DNA of 64,000 nt from Hydrogenophaga sp. PBL-H3 (lineage in GTDB: Bacteria; Pseudomonadota; Gammaproteobacteria; Burkholderiales; Burkholderiaceae_C): positions 3,534,001 to 3,598,000 of the forward strand of contig NZ_CP044972.1 of the NCBI RefSeq assembly GCF_010104355.1, read 5' to 3'. Of this stretch, positions 58,918 to 64,000 are shown one piece after another; the first letter of the stretch is position 1; each line of letters starts with the position of its first letter. Position numbers and translations under genes: made by a program. The notes beneath the pieces are model-generated. The model did not search any database and was not told the origin of the DNA. It saw only the letters and a program-made list of their open reading frames with translations.

Positions 58918-59703
58918 TCAAGCCGGGTTGTCAATATCGATGAACACATGCGCCAACCCGAGCTGGGCCGCCACATGCGCACCCACCGCAGGCGCGCCAT
59001 AGCGCTCGGACGCATGGTGACCACAAGCGATGTAGGCCACGCCGCACTCGCGCGCATAGTGCGCCTGCGGCTCGGAGATTTCACCGGTGATGAACGCGTC
59101 GGCCCCCGCGGCGATGGCGGCTTCGAAATAGCCTTGTGCACCACCCGTGCACAGCGCCACGTGCTGCACCGGCCGATCGGGTTCGGCCACCAGCGTCACG
59201 GCGCGGCCGAGTTTCGCAGCCACGTGGGTGGCCAGCTCGGCGGCCGATGCCGATGCCCTGTGCCCCATGAAACCCAGAGCTTGGTCGCCAAAGCGACCGC
59301 GTGCATCGCTGTAAAGAACGACCCCCAGCCGCTGAGCCAGTTGGGCGTTGTTGCCCAGCTCTGCGTGGGCGTCCAGCGGCAGGTGGTAGGCCAGCAGGTT
59401 GATGTCGTGCGCCAGCAGGCGCGAAAGCCGTTGCTTCATCCAGCCGGTCACTCGACCGTCCTGGCCACGCCAGAACAAGCCATGGTGCACCAGGATCGCG
59501 TCGGCCCCTTCGGCGATGGCTGCGTCGATCAAGGCGCGACTGGCCGTGACACCGCTGACCAGCTTGCGCACCTCGGCGCGACCCTCCACCTGCAGCCCGT
59601 TGGGGCCGTAATCCTTGAACATCTGAGGCTGCAGCAGTTGGTCCAGCGACTGGGTCAGCGCGGAACGGGAGACCGCAAGAGGCGGCGAGAGCTCGGTCGT
59701 CAT
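58918..59703 (-). CDS. Nif3-like dinuclear metal-centre protein (YbgI family)
   Basis: A 261-residue protein of the NIF3/YbgI family, which forms toroidal hexamers with two metal ions per subunit. Metal-binding segments are DAILVHHGLFWRGQ near residue 70 and the late ACGHHASERYGAPAVG near 230. GPNGLQVEGRAEV and AYHLPLDAHAELGNNAQLA are typical. The biological role of the family is unsettled; GTP cyclohydrolase 1 type 2 annotation is widespread but weakly supported. It is divergent from the DegS-like gene and is followed by pdxA. Confidence 0.9.
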   Translation of the reverse strand: MTTELSPPLAVSRSALTQSLDQLLQPQMFKDYGPNGLQVEGRAEVRKLVSGVTASRALIDAAIAEGADAILVHHGLFWRGQDGRVTGWMKQRLSRLLAHDINLLAYHLPLDAHAELGNNAQLAQRLGVVLYSDARGRFGDQALGFMGHRASASAAELATHVAAKLGRAVTLVAEPDRPVQHVALCTGGAQGYFEAAIAAGADAFITGEISEPQAHYARECGVAYIACGHHASERYGAPAVGAHVAAQLGLAHVFIDIDNPA

Positions 59704-59878
59704 GGGGTGATGCGGGATCCGGTGAGGTCAACAACAGCCGTCCATTTTGACACTGGGCGTGCACGGCGCCGAGTGCCTTGAACGCCGCGTGACAGCACCC
59801 ATTTGCGGGACAATGGCGCTTTCGACCGACCGCTTTGTCCACGGATTCGCACCAGGTCCAACCCTCACTTCGTTCCCC

Positions 59879-61036
59879 ATGAAACGTCTCTGGCTCCTGT
59901 TTGCCCAAACCGTCACCGTGTTGGTGGCCGCCCTGTTTGTGGTGGCCACCCTGCAGCCGCAGTGGCTCGGGCGCTCCGCTTCGGTGGCCTCGGTGGTGCC
60001 CGTGCTGGAGGCTGCGTCCATCGGCGCAACGCCCACGCCGGCGGAAGGCGCGGCCGGTTTCCGCAGCGCGGCGCGAGCCGCCTCCCCGGCGGTGGTGAGC
60101 ATCAACACCAGCAAGGCCGCCGTCACCGCGCCACAGAGCGCAGATCCCTGGTTTCGATTTTTCTTCGGCGATCAAGGCCAGAGCCAGCCGCAGACCGGCC
60201 TGGGATCGGGCGTGATCGTGAGCCCGGCGGGCTACGTGTTGACCAACAACCACGTGATCGAGGAAGCCGACGAGATCGAGGTCATCCTCAACGACGGGCG
60301 CAAGAGCGCTGCGAAGGTCATCGGCACCGATCCGGAAACCGATCTCGCCATCCTGAAAATTGAACTCACTGATTTGCCCGTGATCACCTTGGGCAACTCC
60401 GATGCCCTGGAAATCGGTGACCAGGTGCTGGCCATCGGCAACCCGTTCGGTGTCGGGCAGACGGTCACGAGCGGTATCGTCAGCGCGCTGGGCCGCACGC
60501 AACTGGGCATCAACACCTTCGAGAACTTCATCCAGACCGACGCGGCCATCAATCCGGGCAATTCCGGTGGGGCACTGGTGGATGTGAACGGCCATTTGAT
60601 GGGCATCAACACGGCCATCTATTCCCGCTCGGGCGGGTCCATGGGCATCGGCTTCGCCATTCCCACCTCCACCGCGCGCAGCGTGCTGGACGCCATCGTG
60701 CGCGACGGTCAGGTGACGCGCGGCTGGATCGGGGTAGAGCCGCAGGATCTCACGGCCGAACTGGCCGAGAGCTTTGGCTTGCAGCCGGGCACAGGTGTGG
60801 TCATCACGGGGGTGCTGCAGAACGGACCCGCCGCCCAGGCCGGGATTCGCCCGGGAGATGTGATCACCGCGGTGGGAGGCAAGGCCGTGACGAACGTGCC
60901 TCAGTTGCTGTCAGCGGTTGCCGCCCTGCAACCGGGCACCGCATCGCCGCTGGACGTGACGCGCCGGGATGGCAAGGTCCAGATTCAGGTCACCCCAGGC
61001 CGTCGCAACATTGCGCGCCAGCCCGCAGCGCGCTGA
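59879..61036 (+). CDS. DegS/AlgW-like membrane-anchored serine protease with one PDZ domain
   Basis: A 385-residue HtrA-family protease. A single N-terminal helix (LLFAQTVTVLVAALFVVATL) anchors it; there is no clear cleavage site. The catalytic triad is His125 (VLTNNHVIEE), Asp155 (DPETDLAILK) and Ser229 (INPGNSGGALV). One PDZ domain follows (about 285-375, GVVITGVLQNGPAAQAGIRP). One PDZ plus an anchor points to DegS, which starts the RseA-sigmaE response, rather than DegP. It is convergent with tatC, 7 bases away. Confidence 0.9.
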   Translation: MKRLWLLFAQTVTVLVAALFVVATLQPQWLGRSASVASVVPVLEAASIGATPTPAEGAAGFRSAARAASPAVVSINTSKAAVTAPQSADPWFRFFFGDQGQSQPQTGLGSGVIVSPAGYVLTNNHVIEEADEIEVILNDGRKSAAKVIGTDPETDLAILKIELTDLPVITLGNSDALEIGDQVLAIGNPFGVGQTVTSGIVSALGRTQLGINTFENFIQTDAAINPGNSGGALVDVNGHLMGINTAIYSRSGGSMGIGFAIPTSTARSVLDAIVRDGQVTRGWIGVEPQDLTAELAESFGLQPGTGVVITGVLQNGPAAQAGIRPGDVITAVGGKAVTNVPQLLSAVAALQPGTASPLDVTRRDGKVQIQVTPGRRNIARQPAAR

Positions 61037-61043
61037 CAGCCCG

Positions 61044-61844
61044 TCAAGAAGACGCCGATTCCTTTTCGGCGGCTTCAGCCTCAGTGGGCGCAGATGCCTT
61101 GATGAACCACTGTGCCCCCCAGATGCCGATCTCGTAAAGGATGCACATTGGCACGGCGAGAGCCAGCTGGGAGATCACGTCGGGCGGAGTGACCACGGCG
61201 GCAATGACAAATGCCACCACGATGAAGTAACCGCGGAACTCCTTGAGTTTCTGGACCGTAACCATGTTCATCTTGACGAGCAGCACCACCACAATGGGCA
61301 CCTGGAACGCCAGGCCAAAGGCCAGGTAGAGCGACAGGATGGCCTCCACGTACGACGCGATGTCGGGCGTGGCCGCGACGCTGGCGGGCGTGAATTGCTG
61401 GATGAAGCCAAACATCTTGTCCAGCACGAAGAACTGCACGAAGGCTATGCCCACGTAGGCCAGCAGGCTGCCCAACACGATCAGCGGGACGGCAAAACGC
61501 TTCTCGTGGCTGTAGAGGCCAGGTGCCACGAAGGCCCACACCTGGTACATCCACCAAGGCAGCGACAGCAGCAGTGCTGCCATGGCCAGCACCTTGATGG
61601 GCACGAAGAACGGCGAGAACACGCCGACAGCGATCAGCTTGGCATCGGGCGGCATGTGCGCGCGGATCGGCACGGCTATCAGGTCTATCAAACCGCTGGG
61701 GCCGGGCCAAAACGCCAGCAAGGCCATGCAGATCGCAAGCCCGATCACCCCATAAAGCAGCCTGTCCCGCAGCTCCATGAGGTGCTGCACGAACGGTTGT
61801 TCTGAACCGGCGAGCTCGTCGGTGGTTTTATCGGTGTCGGACAT
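61044..61844 (-). CDS. tatC: Sec-independent protein translocase TatC
   Basis: The 266-residue core receptor of the twin-arginine translocase has six helices. The N-terminal QPFVQHLMELRDRLLYG segment with the conserved HxxELR, FSPFFVPIKVLAMAALLLSL, and WAFVAPGLYSHEKRF match the family. The C-terminal tail is rich in Ala/Glu. The start overlaps the tatB stop by one base (TGATG). Confidence 0.96.
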   Translation of the reverse strand: MSDTDKTTDELAGSEQPFVQHLMELRDRLLYGVIGLAICMALLAFWPGPSGLIDLIAVPIRAHMPPDAKLIAVGVFSPFFVPIKVLAMAALLLSLPWWMYQVWAFVAPGLYSHEKRFAVPLIVLGSLLAYVGIAFVQFFVLDKMFGFIQQFTPASVAATPDIASYVEAILSLYLAFGLAFQVPIVVVLLVKMNMVTVQKLKEFRGYFIVVAFVIAAVVTPPDVISQLALAVPMCILYEIGIWGAQWFIKASAPTEAEAAEKESASS

Positions 61845-62335
61845 CAGCGGGGGGCAGAAGAGGAGCGGGGCCGGAAACGGGCCACGCGGGCCGCACCGGA
61901 CTGGGTGCGTGTTCGCACCCCGGTGCGGGCCTTGTACCACTGGGGCATGGCTTTCTGCTTGAGCCGCCAGTTCTTTTTGGGGTGTTTGTAAACCGGTGGC
62001 TCGAGCGACCCAAGGGTGCCGCTGGAGTCGTAAGAAGAGCCGCTGCCATCCAGCCCGGCCGTGGCGTCAGACCACGACTTTTCGAAATCGCTGGCGCCGC
62101 TCTGGACCGACTGCTCGACGTCGCGCGCAGCGCTGGTCACCGAGTCTTTCATTTTTTTGAGCTCTTCAAGCTCCATCGAGCGGCTCACTTCCGACTTCAC
62201 GTCAGCCACATAGCGTTGCGCCTTGCCCAGCAAGGCACCGACCGTGCGCGCTACGCGCGGCAGCTTCTCAGGACCGATGACGATAAGTGCCACGGCCCCG
62301 ATCAGGGCGAGTTTGGAAATGCCCAAATCAATCAT
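61844..62335 (-). CDS. tatB: Sec-independent protein translocase TatB
   Basis: A 163-residue Tat component with one N-terminal helix, [20 protein letters not shown], and the hinge [17 protein letters not shown], then an amphipathic helix. The last 70 residues are hydrophilic and low-complexity. With TatC it binds twin-arginine signals. The pairing with tatA and tatC supports the call. It lies 94 bases downstream of tatA. Confidence 0.95.
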   Translation of the reverse strand: MIDLGISKLALIGAVALIVIGPEKLPRVARTVGALLGKAQRYVADVKSEVSRSMELEELKKMKDSVTSAARDVEQSVQSGASDFEKSWSDATAGLDGSGSSYDSSGTLGSLEPPVYKHPKKNWRLKQKAMPQWYKARTGVRTRTQSGAARVARFRPRSSSAPR

Positions 62336-62429
62336 GTGTCGGCCATCCTGCGGGCAAGTTCGAGCTCTGGAAGAGCCTGGAGGTGGGCGCTCGGGCGGCG
62401 AGTGGGGTCACCGCAGCGCTTGAGAGAGA

Positions 62430-62672
62430 TCAGCTTTTTTGCTTGGCTTCGACGTCGATGGCGTTCTTGTCGGCACGGGTTTCCTGGGTGACCTGACCGG
62501 CCGACGCCGACGCGGTGTCTGCAGGGCTTTGGCCGCCCTCTTTGATGCCGTCCTTGAAACCCTTGACGGCACCACCCAGATCAGAGCCGATGTTCTTGAG
62601 CTTTTTGGTACCAAAAACCATCACCACGATGAGCAGCACGATGAGCCAGTGCCAGATAGAAAACGAACCCAT
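62430..62672 (-). CDS. tatA: Sec-independent protein translocase TatA
   Basis: An 80-residue protein with the TatA helix [20 protein letters not shown] and the [20 protein letters not shown] hinge and amphipathic helix. The last 35 residues are polar. TatA oligomers form the passage for folded proteins; clients in this window probably include the Rieske protein and the lytic transglycosylase. Confidence 0.96.
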   Translation of the reverse strand: MGSFSIWHWLIVLLIVVMVFGTKKLKNIGSDLGGAVKGFKDGIKEGGQSPADTASASAGQVTQETRADKNAIDVEAKQKS

Positions 62673-62803
62673 GGTTTACTCCAGATATTGAGGTGTAGCG
62701 CAGTGCGCTGTGGGTGGGATTCTAAGCCCGCGCAGTAGTTCAAGCCTGGTGCGCGGCCAATTCCAGCTCGGCGCCATGCGGCGAGGCGCCAGAGGCAGAA
62801 CGA

Positions 62804-63166
62804 TCAACCGCGCAACCAGGGTCTGGGGCCGCCCATCACGTGAACATGCAGGTGGTGAACCTCCTGCCCGCCTTCGGCGCCGGTATTGCACAGGATGCGA
62901 AACCCCCCCTCGGGATACGGATTGCACCCCTGCTCCATGGCCAGCCTGGGCGCCAGCACCATCATCCGGCCCATGAGCCGCTCGTGCTCCGGCCCCAGCT
63001 GTGCCATCGACGCAATGTGCGCTTTGGGCACCAGCAGGAAGTGCACCGGTGCCCAGGGATGAATGTCGTGAAAAACGAAGAGGTCTTCGTCCTCGTACAC
63101 CTTCTTCGATGGAATCTGGCCGGCAATGATCTTGCAGAAGATGCAGTTGGGGTCGTGTGCGGTCAT
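62804..63166 (-). CDS. HIT (histidine triad) family nucleotide-binding protein
   Basis: A 120-residue HIT protein of the HinT type. A zinc-type N-terminus NCIFCKIIAGQIPSKKVYED is followed by FHDIHPWAPVHFLLVPKAHI and the triad VHHLHVHVMGG with the catalytic His. It hydrolyses AMP-lysine or similar phosphoramidates. The order hisE, small membrane gene, HIT, tatA is usual in Comamonadaceae. Confidence 0.95.
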   Translation of the reverse strand: MTAHDPNCIFCKIIAGQIPSKKVYEDEDLFVFHDIHPWAPVHFLLVPKAHIASMAQLGPEHERLMGRMMVLAPRLAMEQGCNPYPEGGFRILCNTGAEGGQEVHHLHVHVMGGPRPWLRG

Positions 63167-63188
63167 GTCGGATGCGAATAGGACAGGT

Positions 63189-63578
63189 TCAGTCGGGCAT
63201 GGGCTGACTGGCGTTCATGCGCACCATGCCCTTGACGATGCGATAAAGGAACCAGATGGAGATGAGCCCCCAGGCGATCCAGCCGGGAACGAAGAAAAGC
63301 AGCCACAGCGGCATGGTCACCAGGTAGAGCACGGCAGCCCAGATCACGGTGCGGATGCGCCAGGAAAAATGACTGGCTTGCCAGGTGCCCTCGGCATCGC
63401 TCTTTTTCACCAGATCGATGACCAGCGCCACGATCAGCAAGGCCACGCCGGGCTGGGTGCCGGGCAACACCGCGCCCACGGCCACGATGAGGTGCAGGAT
63501 GTAGCTGACCCAACCCACCGTCTTGAGGGATTGAGCCCGTTCGTTGTCAACCGGTTCGACGTCGATGATGTCGCTCAT
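63189..63578 (-). CDS. Small DUF4870-like membrane protein
   Basis: A 129-residue protein with an acidic N-terminus and three or four hydrophobic segments (VGWVSYILHLIVAVGAVLPG, GVALLIVALVIDLV, VIWAAVLYLVTMPLWLLFFV, WIAWGLISIWFLYRI). The pattern with a conserved HFSWRIRT between helices resembles DUF4870-type proteins; the fit is from memory. The function is unknown. The ATG at 63578 was preferred because AAAGGA lies at the right distance; an earlier ATG is too close to it. It is 12 bases after hisE. Confidence 0.75.
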   Translation of the reverse strand: MSDIIDVEPVDNERAQSLKTVGWVSYILHLIVAVGAVLPGTQPGVALLIVALVIDLVKKSDAEGTWQASHFSWRIRTVIWAAVLYLVTMPLWLLFFVPGWIAWGLISIWFLYRIVKGMVRMNASQPMPD

Positions 63579-63590
63579 GGTCATGTCCTT

Positions 63591-63971
63591 TCAGTGGGGG
63601 TCGGGCTCGGTGCCGGCTTCACGCGCCAGCACCTTGCGCATGGCCTTTTCCTCCAGACCGCTCAGACCCTCCCGGCGCACCAGCTCGGCCACCACATCGG
63701 CCGGACCCAGCTTGTAGTGAGCCAGCGCGATCATGCAGTGGAACCAGAGGTCTGCCGTTTCGTTCACCAGCCTCTGCGGGTCGCCGCCGTGGTCCAGGTC
63801 TTTGGCGGCCATAACGGCTTCGGTGGCTTCTTCGCCGATTTTCTTGAGGAAGCTGTCGGGGCCCTTGTGCAACAGGCGCGCGACGTAACTTTTTTCGGGG
63901 TCGCCGCCGTTGGCCGGCTTGCGGCTTTCGATCACGGCGGCCAGGCGCGCCAGGTCATCGGTGGGGTTCAT
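63591..63971 (-). CDS. hisE: Phosphoribosyl-ATP diphosphatase
   Basis: Converts phosphoribosyl-ATP to phosphoribosyl-AMP, the second step of histidine synthesis. The 126-residue MazG-fold protein has [31 protein letters not shown] and the [17 protein letters not shown] segment, with the metal-binding Glu/Asp residues. The stop of the upstream partial hisI lies only 7 bases before its ATG. Confidence 0.95.
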   Translation of the reverse strand: MNPTDDLARLAAVIESRKPANGGDPEKSYVARLLHKGPDSFLKKIGEEATEAVMAAKDLDHGGDPQRLVNETADLWFHCMIALAHYKLGPADVVAELVRREGLSGLEEKAMRKVLAREAGTEPDPH

Positions 63972-63978
63972 CGTTGGC

Positions 63979-64000
63979 TCACTTGTAGATGGACTCGGGG
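63979..64000 (-). CDS. hisI: 3' end of hisI, phosphoribosyl-AMP cyclohydrolase (partial)
   Basis: Only seven codons including the stop are in the window; they read PESIYK and stop. The short tail agrees with HisI C-termini, and hisI is the expected neighbour of hisE in this group, but the evidence is mostly position. Confidence 0.55.

Overview
The window is a dense, GC-rich stretch of a betaproteobacterial chromosome, most likely from the Comamonadaceae (Hydrogenophaga/Acidovorax-like). This rests on gene order and protein style: ubiE/ubiJ/ubiB, pilB-pilC-pilD-coaE-zapD-yacG, petABC-sspA-sspB, hisI-hisE-HIT-tatABC, ugpBAECQ and rplU-rpmA-obg-proB. Nearly all of it is core metabolism and housekeeping. 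I see no prophage, insertion sequence, CRISPR array, defence island or plasmid module, and no stretch over about 300 bases without a gene.

Layout. 1-9.4 kb (minus strand): a cut-off gene, type II lumazine synthase, a DUF429 protein, a DMT exporter, a short BLUF photoreceptor, GTP cyclohydrolase I, an ATP-dependent DNA ligase with its partner exonuclease, cardiolipin synthase ClsB with a YbhP-like phosphoesterase, and a NudB-type Nudix enzyme. 9.4-13.4 kb: the yqjD-yqjE-yqjK membrane trio, aspS with a clear terminator, a DUF502 protein and an FmdB zinc ribbon. 13.5-22 kb: one long minus-strand run with a 1292-residue FAD/Fe-S dehydrogenase, a DUF971 protein, ubiE, a frameshifted Tim44-like gene, ubiJ and ubiB. 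This groups ubiquinone synthesis with a possible quinone-linked dehydrogenase.

22-32.3 kb (plus strand): the glycerol-3-phosphate uptake operon ugpBAECQ, then hemA-prfA-prmC-grxD and a stand-alone Lon-like AAA ATPase. A small membrane gene on the minus strand is divergent from hemA. 32.3-39 kb: a lytic transglycosylase coupled to proS, rppH and a CNP1-like gene on plus, then proB, obgE, rpmA and rplU on minus. 39-46 kb (plus): ispB, tRNA-Pro(CGG), pilBCD, coaE, zapD and yacG.

46-57 kb (minus): a MutT-like Nudix gene, a DUF815 ATPase, argJ, secA and an M23 peptidase, with a DciA-like gene divergent on plus. tRNA-Thr(TGT), sspB, sspA and the cytochrome bc1 genes petC/petB/petA follow. 57-64 kb: mscL (plus), pdxA and a Nif3-like gene (minus), a DegS-like protease (plus), then tatC/tatB/tatA, a HIT protein, a small membrane protein, hisE and the end of hisI (minus).

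No clearly new multi-gene system is evident. The points most worth a second look are: a nine-C/G homopolymer that breaks the Tim44-like gene; two hairpins, one a strong terminator, placed directly before sspA; a hemA promoter whose spacing predicts a leaderless mRNA; the Lon-like ATPase without a protease, behind a sigma-54-like element; the ligase/exonuclease pair without its usual partners; the BLUF gene behind folE; and the FAD/Fe-S dehydrogenase within a ubiquinone gene cluster. Promoters were assigned by eye and are tentative.
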